64,000 nt of DNA from Thiofaba sp049322715 (GCA_049322715.1 JBMOQP010000044.1:124001-188000); one strand, 5' to 3'. Positions 51,275 through 59,302 are shown, counted from the first letter of the stretch. Numbers and translations: made by a program. Notes: generated by a model from the sequence alone, not told the origin.

Positions 51275-51722
51275 TCTCGAAATCCAGTACCCCGAGGCGG
51301 GCCCCGTCGGCCTGCCCGACGAGACCTCCTTCACCCGGTGGGTGCGCGAAGCCCTCGGCGAGCGCGCCACCGGCCTGACCCTTCGCCTGACCTCGGCCTC
51401 CGAGATGGCGGCCCTGAACCAGCAGTACCGCGGCAAGGCTTACGCCACCAACGTGCTGTCCTTCCCGCTCGAGTTCCCGCTGGAGAGCGGCATCCAGTAC
51501 ATCGGCGACATCGTGATCTGCCCCGAGGTAGTCGCGCGCGAGGCCGCCGAGCAGGGCAAGCCGCTCGAGGCCCATTACGCTCACCTCACCGTGCATGGCG
51601 TGCTGCATCTTCTGGGCTACGATCATGAGACCGAGGACGAGGCCGTGGAGATGGAAACTCTGGAAACACAAATCCTCGCCAGACTCGGCTACCCCGACCC
51701 CTACCAACCCATTGACGACTAA
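51267..51722 (+). CDS. ybeY: Endoribonuclease YbeY
   Basis: YbeY is a metal-dependent endoribonuclease for 16S rRNA 3' maturation and ribosome quality control. The 151-residue protein has the zinc motif H-x3-H-x5-H in HGVLHLLGYDH, with His at 110, 114 and 120, and TNVLSFPLEF earlier. It starts inside the last codons of phoH and its stop overlaps the corC start. Confidence 0.95.
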
Positions 51723-52615
51723 TGGACGATTCCTCACAAAGTGAAAACGCAGGCCAGCCCCGAAGTTGGCTTGACCGTATCTCCCAGCTGCTCGGCGGCG
51801 AACCCCGCAATCGGGAAGACCTGATCGAGACCCTCGAGGGGGCCCAGGAGCGCGGCCTGCTCGACACCGGCGCGCTCGCCATGATGGAGGGCGTGCTCGA
51901 ACTGCACGACCTGCGTGCCCGCGACATCATGATTCCCCGCGGCCAGATGGACGTGGTCACCCTGGACGCCCCCTTCGAGGACATTCTGCGCCAGGTGCTG
52001 GCCTCGGGCCACTCGCGCTATCCGGTGATCGGAGAGGACCGCGACGAGGTGGTGGGCATCCTGCTGGTCAAGGACCTGCTGCACGCCATCCCGCTGCAGG
52101 CCAACGGGGAGGGGAACGGCGAGGGCCAGGCCCCGTTCGACATCGCCGCCCACCTCCGCCCGGTGCTGTTCGTGCCGGAGAGCAAGCGGGTCGACACGCT
52201 GCTGGCCGAGCTGCGCGCCTCGCGCAACCACATGACCGTGGTCATCGACGAGTACGGCGGCGTGGCCGGCCTGATCACCATCGAGGACATCCTCGAGCAG
52301 ATCGTCGGCAACATCGAGGACGAGTACGATGTGGAGGAGGATGTCCATATCCGCGCCGCCGGCAGCGGCCGCTACATCGTCCATGCGCTGACGCCGATCG
52401 GCGAGTTCAACGAACAGGTGGGCGCAAACCTGCCCGACGAGGACTTCGACACCGTCGGCGGACTGGTCACCCACACCCTCGGCCACCTGCCGCAGAAGGA
52501 CGAGCGCATCGTGCTGGATGGCTTCGAGTTCCGCGTGGTCAGCGCCGACAGCCGCCGCCTGCACCGCCTGCGGGTGACCCGGATGGCGCCTGGCGCACCG
52601 GCCGAAGAAGCCTGA
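51722..52615 (+). CDS. corC: CorC-family CBS-domain protein (YbeX)
   Basis: The 297-residue cytoplasmic protein has two CBS domains: the first with DIMIPRGQMDVV and GHSRYPVIGEDRDEVVGILLVKDLL, the second with HMTVVIDEYGGVAGLITIEDILEQIVG. A C-terminal CorC_HlyC domain follows (FNEQVGANLPDEDFDTVGGLV). It was first linked to Mg2+/Co2+ efflux and is now also tied to ribosome metabolism with YbeY and YbeZ. It overlaps ybeY and lnt by one base each. Confidence 0.93.
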   Translation: MDDSSQSENAGQPRSWLDRISQLLGGEPRNREDLIETLEGAQERGLLDTGALAMMEGVLELHDLRARDIMIPRGQMDVVTLDAPFEDILRQVLASGHSRYPVIGEDRDEVVGILLVKDLLHAIPLQANGEGNGEGQAPFDIAAHLRPVLFVPESKRVDTLLAELRASRNHMTVVIDEYGGVAGLITIEDILEQIVGNIEDEYDVEEDVHIRAAGSGRYIVHALTPIGEFNEQVGANLPDEDFDTVGGLVTHTLGHLPQKDERIVLDGFEFRVVSADSRRLHRLRVTRMAPGAPAEEA

Positions 52616-54357
52616 TGCCCTGGCTCCAGCGGTATGGCTCCGGCAAGGCGACCACGATGACAACGCGCTGGACGCCCCGCCTGACCGCCCTCGCCCTAGG
52701 CGGCCTCCTGCCGCTGGCCTTTGCCCCGTTTGGACTGTGGCCCGTCGCCATCCTCGCCCTCGCCGGGCTGTTCTGGCTGTGGCAGGGGTCCGCGCCACGC
52801 GAGGCGCGCTGGCTCGGCTATGCCTTCGGCCTCGGCCAGTTCGGCGTCGGGGTCAGCTGGATCTTCAACAGCCTGCACCTGTTCGGCGACGCCATCGCCC
52901 CGGTCGCAGGCCTCATCACCTTCATCTTCGTCGCCGTGGCGGCGGCCTTCCCCGCCCTCGCGGGCGATCTCGCCGCGCGGCTGAGCGCGCCCGGCTCGCG
53001 GGCGCGCCTGTTCCTCGCCCTGCCGCTGGCCTGGCTGCTACTCGAACTCATGCGCGGCATCTTCCTCGGCGGATTCCCGTGGCTGAACCTCGGCGCGAGC
53101 ATGCTTGCCACGCCCCTCGCCGGCTACGGGCCTGTGCTGGGCGAGTACGGCATGAGCCTGGCCGTGGTGCTCAGCGCGGCGGCTCTGGTCGCACTGGTCC
53201 AGAACAACGCCGTCGGGCTCTCGAGGGCCGAACCCCGAAGGGGCTTCGGCCATGGATGGCCGAAGGGACCGAGAGGAGGGACCAACGGCGTTGGGTCGCC
53301 GTCAGGCGACACCCTTAGGGCGGAATCCAGGGATGGATTCCGCCGCCGCGATGCGCTCGTCGTCCTGCCCCTGCTGGCCGTGGTGTGGGGCGCGAGCTTC
53401 GGGCTGGCGCGCATCGACTGGGTGCAGCCTGCGGGTGATCCCGTCTCCGTAGCCATCGTGCAGGGGAATGTCGAGCAGGCGCGCAAATTCGACCCCGAGC
53501 GCTTCGAGGCCACCTTGGATGCCTACCGCACGCTCACCGAGGCGAACAGTGATGCGCGACTGATCCTGTGGCCGGAAACGGCGGTGCCGGACCTCGTCTC
53601 CCAGGCCGCGCCGTTCCTGGTCGAGATGCAGGACCAGGCCCGGGAGCACGGCTTCCAGCTGGTCGCGGGGGTGTTCGACGAGGATCGATTCGGCAACTAC
53701 TACAACGCCCTGCTCACCCTCCCCATCGAGGGCGGCAACAACGCCGTCGGGAACGGCGTTGGGACGCCGCCAGGCGTCACCCAAGGGGCCGAACCCATGG
53801 AGGGGTTCGGCCGCTACCGCAAACGCCACCTCGTGGCCTTCGGGGAGTTCCTGCCGCTGCGTTTCCTGATCGAGCCGTTCAAGGCCTTCATCCAGGTGCC
53901 GATGTCGGACCTCACCTCCGGGGCGGAGGAGCAGCCCCTGCTGCAGCTGGCCGGCCACGCCGCCGGGGCCTCGATCTGCTACGAGGCGGCGCTCTCGCGC
54001 GAGATCCGCCTCGCCCTGCCGCAAGCGACCTTCCTCATCAATGCCAGCAACGATGCTTGGTTCGGCGACTCGCTCGCCCCGCACCAGCACCTGCAGATCG
54101 CCGGGATGCGCAGCCTGGAGAGCGGGCGCTGGATGGCCCGTGCCACCAACACCGGCGTTTCAGCCCTGATCGACCCGCATGGCCGGGTGGTGGCGCGCAC
54201 GCCCCAGTTCGAGCAGGCTGTGCTGCGCGGCGAGATCACGCCCATGCAGGGCACCACCCCGTTCGTGCGCTGGGGAGAGTGGCCGATGTGGCTGCTGGCC
54301 GGCCTGGGACTGGCCGGCCTCGCCCTGCGCGGCCTGATCCGGAAGCGCCGGGGCTGA
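52615..54357 (+). CDS. lnt: Apolipoprotein N-acyltransferase Lnt with two in-frame insertions
   Basis: Lnt adds the third acyl chain to lipoproteins at the outer face of the inner membrane. The 580-residue product has about seven membrane helices and a nitrilase-type domain. The catalytic Glu lies in LWPETAVP, the Lys in RYRKRHLVAFGEFLP and the Cys in GASICYEAA. Usual length is about 500-515. Here 49 extra residues (197-245, NNAVG to GFRR) and 25 extra residues (375-399, NNAVG to GFG) are encoded by two related palindromic modules. Without them the length is 506. All catalytic residues are intact. A later start at 52657 is possible. Confidence 0.95.
   Translation: MPWLQRYGSGKATTMTTRWTPRLTALALGGLLPLAFAPFGLWPVAILALAGLFWLWQGSAPREARWLGYAFGLGQFGVGVSWIFNSLHLFGDAIAPVAGLITFIFVAVAAAFPALAGDLAARLSAPGSRARLFLALPLAWLLLELMRGIFLGGFPWLNLGASMLATPLAGYGPVLGEYGMSLAVVLSAAALVALVQNNAVGLSRAEPRRGFGHGWPKGPRGGTNGVGSPSGDTLRAESRDGFRRRDALVVLPLLAVVWGASFGLARIDWVQPAGDPVSVAIVQGNVEQARKFDPERFEATLDAYRTLTEANSDARLILWPETAVPDLVSQAAPFLVEMQDQAREHGFQLVAGVFDEDRFGNYYNALLTLPIEGGNNAVGNGVGTPPGVTQGAEPMEGFGRYRKRHLVAFGEFLPLRFLIEPFKAFIQVPMSDLTSGAEEQPLLQLAGHAAGASICYEAALSREIRLALPQATFLINASNDAWFGDSLAPHQHLQIAGMRSLESGRWMARATNTGVSALIDPHGRVVARTPQFEQAVLRGEITPMQGTTPFVRWGEWPMWLLAGLGLAGLALRGLIRKRRG
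53203..53346 (+). repeat. Tripartite hairpin module in lnt, copy 1, with a nested hairpin
   Basis: The module opens AACAACGCCGTCGGG and ends with a 10-bp stem GGCGGAATCC around loop AGGGAT (53319-53344). The middle hairpin GTCGCC/GGCGAC has loop GTCA. It is the same module as the minus strand of 7321-7397. Its first hairpin is split by about 65 extra bases, CTCTCG to CGAGAG, which carry the stem CTTCGGCC with loop ATGGAT (53244-53265). The peptide read through it includes NGVGSPSGDT and RAESRDGFRR. Confidence 0.85.
53737..53811 (+). repeat. Tripartite hairpin module in lnt, copy 2
   Basis: These 75 bp are exactly 25 codons. Hairpin 1 is AACGCCGT/ACGGCGTT with loop CGGGA. Hairpin 2 is GACGCC/GGCGTC with loop GCCA. 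Hairpin 3 is GGCCGAACCC/GGGTTCGGCC with loop ATGGAG (53787-53812). Layout and linkers equal those of copy 1 and of 7321-7397, while the stem bases of hairpins 2 and 3 differ on both arms. The peptide is NNAVGNGVGTPPG continuing to AEPMEGFG. It sits just before the catalytic-Lys motif RYRKRHL. Confidence 0.87.
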
Positions 54358-54362
54358 CGTCC

Positions 54363-55070
54363 TTACAGCGACACCCGGCCAAGGGCGACCATGGCCCCGA
54401 GTAGCAGCAGGAAAACCCCTGCCCCGCGTTCCAGCATGCCCCGCCAGCGCCCCACCCGCATGCGCAGCTCGTGCGCCAGCACGGAGGCGCCGAAGCCAAG
54501 CAGCAGGGCCGGAAGCAGGGCCGCCCCGAGGCCAAAACCCGCTCCCAGCAGCATGCCCCCGGCGAGGCTTCCCGCGGTCGCGGCGGCGAGCAGGATCGTC
54601 GCCAGCGGCGCGCAGGGGCTGAAGGCCATGCCGAGGCCCGTGGCGTAGGCCCCGAGCAGATGCAGGCCCCGGCGCGTGGTCCTGGGACGCGTCGCAGGCA
54701 TGGGAAGGGGCACATCGCTCCTCGCGGAAGGCCTGGTCGCCCGGCAGGCGCCGCCCCGCCCCGCACGCAGGATCACGAGCGCGCCCAGAGCCATCGTGCC
54801 ACCGCCGACGAACAGGCGCATGACCCACTGGACGTCCAGCCCCGCAATCCAGTGCCCCAGCAGGGCGGAGGCAGAGGCCATGCCCATGTAGCCGCTGACC
54901 CGCCCCAACGAGAAGGCGGCCACCATCCGCCACGACTCGCGCGCACCGCCCCCGCGCCCCAGCAGGGCGGGACCGACCAGGGGCACGCAGGCGATGCTGC
55001 ACGCCGTCGCCCCGTAGGAGAGCCCGAGCAGCAAGGCGGAGACGAACCCGAGCGGGGCAAGCTCGTTCAT
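54363..55070 (-). CDS. TauE/SafE-like (UreH-domain) membrane transporter
   Basis: The 235-residue inner-membrane protein has about six hydrophobic segments with paired proline/cysteine motifs: LSYGATACSIACVPLVGPALLGRG in the first half and GLGMAFSPCAPLATILLAAATAG in the second. This is the DsbD/CcdA-like or UreH-domain group of the sulfite-exporter superfamily, often found with metal or redox gene sets. The proline-cysteine pairs could carry electrons or bind metal. It overlaps the ferredoxin gene upstream by four bases. Exact substrate unknown. Confidence 0.75.
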   Translation of the reverse strand: MNELAPLGFVSALLLGLSYGATACSIACVPLVGPALLGRGGGARESWRMVAAFSLGRVSGYMGMASASALLGHWIAGLDVQWVMRLFVGGGTMALGALVILRAGRGGACRATRPSARSDVPLPMPATRPRTTRRGLHLLGAYATGLGMAFSPCAPLATILLAAATAGSLAGGMLLGAGFGLGAALLPALLLGFGASVLAHELRMRVGRWRGMLERGAGVFLLLLGAMVALGRVSL

Positions 55071-56146
55071 GGACGCTCCTCGCTGCCGGCAGGATCATCC
55101 CGCGCGGGGACGATGGGGATCACCCGTCCCTTGAACGGAGGCACTCGCACCGCCTCCCACTCGGTCTGGGCCTTCTTGCGCGCCTTGAAGTAGGCCGGGC
55201 TCGAGCGGAACAGCGGCAGGCCGAGGTAGCGGATCTGCAGCACGTCCTTGTCCGGGCAGAATTCCACGCAGCGCCCGCACAGCGTGCAGTCCGCGAAGGT
55301 GACGTCCTTGCGCGTCATGTCGGTGTGGATCTCGCGGATGTCCATCGGGCAGGCCTTCGCGCACAGGCCGCACCGGTCGCAGCGCGGGGTGGCGTTCTTC
55401 ACCAGCCGGGCAAGGCCTAGCCTGCGGAACACCGCATGCAGGGCAAGCATTGGGCAGATGCGGCAGAACGGCTGGCGCAGGGTCATGCCCAGGGCCATCA
55501 TCAGGCCGAACAGGAAGGTGCCGAGCATGGACAGGACGATGGTGGTGGTGCTGGTCGTGTCGACGACCAATTGCCCGGTGTCGCCGGTGGCCAGGGTGGT
55601 GAGGATGCGGCTCGGGCAGATGTCGCAGAACGGGTTGCCCAGCTCGTGCGCCGCCACACCCATCCCAGCCAGCACCGGCAGGCCGAACACGAGGCCGCCG
55701 AGCATCGCCCACTTCCATGGCCGGATGCGGCCCACGGCCTTGTCGGACAGCGATTCCACCTGCCTGAGACCGAGCTTCTGCCCCAGCACGTGGGTCATCT
55801 CCTGGAAGAATCCGAGAGGGCAGATCCAGCCGCAGAAGGCCTTGTTCAGCAGGACGAACAGCATGAGGAAGGTGCCGAGCGAGATCAGGGTGGGCATCAA
55901 CGCCTTGAGGATCTCGCCGCCGCCCACCAGGGCCTCGCCCAGGCGGTGATGCATCTGGTGCTGGACGGGGACCAGAACGCAGTAGTCCGCGGTCTGGCCG
56001 TCGTAGGCGCAGGCCAGGGCGGGCAACGCGCCCGAAATCTTGTCGGCGGCGTAGAAGCCCACGACGGCGGAGCCGTAGACCAGGAAGACGAAGGCGGCGA
56101 GTTGCACCAGCTTGCGCAGCACGGACAGGTTCTTCAGCGGGTTCAT
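55067..56146 (-). CDS. Membrane-bound polyferredoxin (NapH/CcoG-like)
   Basis: The 359-residue protein has four to five membrane helices. It carries two membrane-side Cys-x3-Cys-Pro motifs (CGWICPLGF and CRICPML), a FCDICPSR motif, and two ferredoxin-type 4Fe-4S motifs, CDRCGLCAKACP and CTLCGRCVEFCP. This matches the NapH/NosR/CcoG family that passes electrons from the membrane to the periplasm or assists metal reduction. The company of a TonB receptor and a TauE-like transporter suggests reduction of an imported metal or metal complex. Confidence 0.83.
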   Translation of the reverse strand: MNPLKNLSVLRKLVQLAAFVFLVYGSAVVGFYAADKISGALPALACAYDGQTADYCVLVPVQHQMHHRLGEALVGGGEILKALMPTLISLGTFLMLFVLLNKAFCGWICPLGFFQEMTHVLGQKLGLRQVESLSDKAVGRIRPWKWAMLGGLVFGLPVLAGMGVAAHELGNPFCDICPSRILTTLATGDTGQLVVDTTSTTTIVLSMLGTFLFGLMMALGMTLRQPFCRICPMLALHAVFRRLGLARLVKNATPRCDRCGLCAKACPMDIREIHTDMTRKDVTFADCTLCGRCVEFCPDKDVLQIRYLGLPLFRSSPAYFKARKKAQTEWEAVRVPPFKGRVIPIVPARDDPAGSEERP

Positions 56147-56958
56147 GGTGTCTTCCTCTTGGGAAGGGTCTTGGCGGCGCGGAGGAGCAGGGGCCGGGCG
56201 GCGAGGCCGCCCACAAGGCCTGCCAGCCCCATGAAGGCGCCGAGCGGCAGGGACTTCCAGTGCGCGGGCGAGGGCGCGTAGGCCGCGCTCAGGGTGGTGA
56301 CGTGCAGAACGCCCTGCACATCCCTGTGCTCGGCGATGAGGGTCATCTCCCCGGCCTGCCGCTGGCCGGCGGCGGGGTCCAGGTCGTCCGGAACAACGAT
56401 CTCGGCCCGGCCGCGCGCATCCGTCTGTATGACAAGCTCGCTCCTTTTCGCGGTCGTCAGGCGCATGGCCCGCCCCGGCAGGGGCTGGCCGTCGAAGCGC
56501 AGGGCGAAGCGCGCCGCCTGGTCGCCCTGGTAGCGCCAGTGCTCGCGCGGCAGGGGATCGGGCACGATCTCGAGCTGCGCCTTGGGCAGCGCCACGACCT
56601 CCGTCGGGCTGTGCCCGGAGGGGCGGCCGCCCAGAGGGACGTAGCGGATGGCGGTCTCCACCCGCCCCTCCGCCGTACGGCTGGCCACCAGCGCGTGGTA
56701 GTAGTCCATTCCCGTGCGCGGCATGGGGAAGGCTACGCCGCGTGCCTCCAGTGTGTGGACGGCCAGGTCCGGGGCGATCATGCGCGCCTGCACGCCCTCC
56801 CCCATCCCATCCAGTCGCCAGCCCGAGGACTTTGTGGCGTGACCTCCGTGGGAGGCATGTCCGGCCGCCGGGGCGGGAGGACGCCAGGCCAGCTCGCCGC
56901 CCGCCCGGGCGGGCATGACGAGACCGAGCCCCAACAGGGCCAGAAATATCCTGTTCAT
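56143..56958 (-). CDS. Exported membrane-anchored protein with His-rich N-terminus, unknown function
   Basis: The 271-residue protein has a signal peptide (MNRIFLALLGLGLVMPARAGG). A histidine-rich patch HASHGGHATK follows at about 34-43. The middle part is of immunoglobulin-like or DUF4198 character, with TTAKRSELVIQTDARGRAEIVVPDD. One C-terminal membrane helix (about 236-258) comes before a basic end. The His patch and the neighbours suggest a periplasmic metal-binding role, but no family is recognised with confidence. It overlaps the ferredoxin gene by four bases and lies nine bases after the receptor gene. Confidence 0.6.
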   Translation of the reverse strand: MNRIFLALLGLGLVMPARAGGELAWRPPAPAAGHASHGGHATKSSGWRLDGMGEGVQARMIAPDLAVHTLEARGVAFPMPRTGMDYYHALVASRTAEGRVETAIRYVPLGGRPSGHSPTEVVALPKAQLEIVPDPLPREHWRYQGDQAARFALRFDGQPLPGRAMRLTTAKRSELVIQTDARGRAEIVVPDDLDPAAGQRQAGEMTLIAEHRDVQGVLHVTTLSAAYAPSPAHWKSLPLGAFMGLAGLVGGLAARPLLLRAAKTLPKRKTP

Positions 56959-56967
56959 GCAGCCTCC

Positions 56968-59148
56968 TCAGAACTGGGCATTGAAGCCCGCCGTCCAGAC
57001 CCGGCCGGGATTGACGGTCAGGCTGGTATCCTCCAGGTCGAACACGCCATCGCCGTTGGCGTCGTAGTGGGCGCGCGCGGTGTTGAAGTAGTCGCGGTCG
57101 AACAGGTTGTCGATGCGCGCGAACAGCGTCCAGCGCACGCCGTTGCCATGGCTGATCTCGTAGGAGCCGAACAGGTTGACGAGGGTGTGCCCACCGATGC
57201 GCAGGCGGTTCAGCTCGTCAGCGAAGTAGCCGGAAACGGCATCGAGTTCCGCGGTGATCAGCCAGGGCGTGGAGGGGCGGTAGTGCATGCGCAGGTTGGC
57301 GTGGTGCCTAGGGGTGCGCGGGAGGGTGTTGCCGAGCAGGTCGTAGTGCTCGATCACGTAGTTCCCGCCCCAGCGATCGCCCAGCAGCAGGTTGAAGTTG
57401 GCGTGGCTGGTGTATTCCGCATCGAGCAGGGTGTAGGCCAGATCGAAGGACCATCGCGGATTCACGATGCCGTTCAGGGCCAGTTCCAGGCCGCGCGAGC
57501 GCGCGCCGCCGACGTTTTCGTAGCGGTTGACCTCCCCCGTCTCCGGCACGGCGTACTGGCCGGCCGTGGCGACGATGTAGTCGTCGCGGTCGATCTGGAA
57601 CAGGGCTGCCTCGTAGCGCAGCGGGATGCCCGCGGCAATACGCCCGCGCACGCCGATCTCCTTGGTCAGCGAGCGCTCGGGCGCGAGGTCCGGGTTGCTC
57701 GCCGTGCTGCCCTGCGGGTCGATGGTGCCGGCGAACAGCTGCTGGATGGTGGGGATGCGGAAACCCGTGGAGACATTGGCGAACAGGTCCGCGTCCTTGC
57801 CGAGGGCATGGCTCGCCCCCAGCCGCCAGGATGTTTCGTCGAAGCTGCGGTCGAGGGCCAGGTCGCCGAGCCGGTCGTCGTAGTCGAGCGCGATGCGCTC
57901 CTGGCGCAGATTGGCGGTGAGGGTCAGTGCGTCGGTGGCGCGGTAGCGCAGCTCGCCGTAGGCGGCGGTGACGGTCTCGTCGGTGGTGTCCCGCGAGGTC
58001 ACGTCCCCCGCATGCCGCACCGGGGCGCGCGGGGATGGCGAGGACTTGTAGTCGACCAGGTTGAAGGTGCGATTGTCATAGGTGTTGAAGCGCAGGTCGA
58101 CCGCGCCGAGCCAGGCCAGGCGGCCCATGCCGCCGCGCAGCTCGGACTTGAGCCCCTGCTGGACCTGCTCGTAGTCGTTGCCGGTGGTGTAGGCGTCGGG
58201 GTCGTCGACCGCCCGGCCGCGAGCGTCGAAGCGCTGGGGGGAGGAGACGAAGCGGGTGTGGTCGGTGAAGCGATAGACGTTCGTCAGCCAGTTCATGCCG
58301 GAGGCGAGATCGCGGTTGTAGTTGAGGAAGACCTTGCCGAGGTCCACGTCGTACATGCGCGCATAGTCCCGACCCTCGACGCTGCGCGGATCGATCTCGG
58401 CCTGCGTGATGCCGTCCACCGTGCCGTGGCTGTCCTTCTCGCGCCAGGAGCGCTCGAAGCCGAGCGTCACGTCGCTCTGCTCGTCCGCGAACCATTGCAG
58501 CTTGCCGGTCAGGTAATCGGCACGGTAGCCGGAATCCTCCCAGTAACCGTCCGACTGGCGGGTGGAGGCCTGGAGGTGCCCGACGACATCGCCCCACTGG
58601 CCGGCGGCGCGCGCCAGCCCCTTGCGGTAGCCGAAGCTGCCCGCCTCGGCCTCGACCTTGTTCTTCTGCGCGCCGCGCTTGGTGGTGATGATGACCGCGC
58701 CGGATAGGGCATCCTCGCCGAACAGGTAGGAGGCCCCGCCCTTGATGACCCGCACCGACTCGATGTCGTCGAGGTCGATGTTGACCCGGCCGGTGCGCTC
58801 GAACACCGGCACGCCGTCGATCACGACCGCCACGCCCGGCTTCTCCCCCATGTAGCGCTGGTTCTCGACCCCGCGGATGTGGATCTTGATCGAGTCACCG
58901 CCCTGGAGTTCGGTGGTGATGCCGGGGATCGCCTGCAGGATCTGCTGCAGGTTCTCGGCGTGGCTTCGGTCCACTTCCTCGCCACTGATGACCGCGACGC
59001 TCGAGGGTTCGTCGCGACGCTCGCCGAATCGATCGTCGATGGTGGTGGACTCGATGCGAAGCGCGTCGAGGGCGGTGGGCTCGGCGGCGGCGGCGAGGGC
59101 CCAGGCCCCCGCCACGATCGTCGCCAGGGGAATCACTGAACGGTGCAT
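56968..59148 (-). CDS. TonB-dependent outer-membrane receptor
   Basis: The 726-residue precursor has a signal peptide ending near AAAAEP and a plug domain from about 25 to 150 (ENLQQILQAIPGITTELQGGDSIKIHIRG, then DDIESVRVIKGGASYLFGEDALSGAV). A beta-barrel follows, ending VWTAGFNAQF with the terminal Phe needed for outer-membrane insertion. Near the C-terminus DANGDGVFDLED fits a 12-residue EF-hand-type calcium loop. The start at 59148 has AAGGAG ten bases upstream, within a hairpin. It leads a four-gene unit, so uptake of a metal or metal chelate is likely; the ligand is unknown. Confidence 0.93.
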   Translation of the reverse strand: MHRSVIPLATIVAGAWALAAAAEPTALDALRIESTTIDDRFGERRDEPSSVAVISGEEVDRSHAENLQQILQAIPGITTELQGGDSIKIHIRGVENQRYMGEKPGVAVVIDGVPVFERTGRVNIDLDDIESVRVIKGGASYLFGEDALSGAVIITTKRGAQKNKVEAEAGSFGYRKGLARAAGQWGDVVGHLQASTRQSDGYWEDSGYRADYLTGKLQWFADEQSDVTLGFERSWREKDSHGTVDGITQAEIDPRSVEGRDYARMYDVDLGKVFLNYNRDLASGMNWLTNVYRFTDHTRFVSSPQRFDARGRAVDDPDAYTTGNDYEQVQQGLKSELRGGMGRLAWLGAVDLRFNTYDNRTFNLVDYKSSPSPRAPVRHAGDVTSRDTTDETVTAAYGELRYRATDALTLTANLRQERIALDYDDRLGDLALDRSFDETSWRLGASHALGKDADLFANVSTGFRIPTIQQLFAGTIDPQGSTASNPDLAPERSLTKEIGVRGRIAAGIPLRYEAALFQIDRDDYIVATAGQYAVPETGEVNRYENVGGARSRGLELALNGIVNPRWSFDLAYTLLDAEYTSHANFNLLLGDRWGGNYVIEHYDLLGNTLPRTPRHHANLRMHYRPSTPWLITAELDAVSGYFADELNRLRIGGHTLVNLFGSYEISHGNGVRWTLFARIDNLFDRDYFNTARAHYDANGDGVFDLEDTSLTVNPGRVWTAGFNAQF

Positions 59149-59158
59149 GACGCATGAA

Positions 59159-59188
59159 CTCCTTGCGCGAAAAAAGCGCAGCAAGGAG
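59159..59188 (-). promoter_or_regulatory. Hairpin sequestering the receptor ribosome-binding site
   Basis: In the receptor mRNA (minus strand) CTCCTTGC pairs with GCAAGGAG across a U-rich loop (GCGC and TTTTTTC lie between). The 3' arm contains AAGGAG, the ribosome-binding site for the start at 59148. In the folded form the site would be hidden. This could act as a thermosensor or a ligand- or protein-controlled switch, or simply lower translation. Confidence 0.55.
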
Positions 59189-59278
59189 GGCAACCATCAT
59201 GCCAACATCCAAGTCACTGATTTATTGGACACCCTACGGATGCCCAAAGGTGAAAAGGCCCAAAGACCACATGGTGAA

Positions 59279-59302
59279 TATGGTCAAAAACCCATGACCA
59301 TA
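59279..59302. promoter_or_regulatory. Perfect inverted repeat upstream of the TonB receptor
   Basis: TATGGTCA (59279-59286) and TGACCATA (59295-59302) form a perfect 8-8-8 palindrome in the 187-bp spacer between the receptor gene and the zinc-ribbon gene, about 130 bp before the receptor start. A further ATGGTG half-site precedes it. The symmetry fits a dimeric repressor or activator site. It does not resemble a Fur box. Confidence 0.55.

Noticed and set aside
56260..58707. 815-residue open frame on the plus strand opposite the TonB receptor gene
   Set aside because: It is the antisense shadow of a high-GC gene. Its translation is His/Arg/Val-rich with no recognisable domain, while the minus strand gives a complete receptor with plug and barrel.
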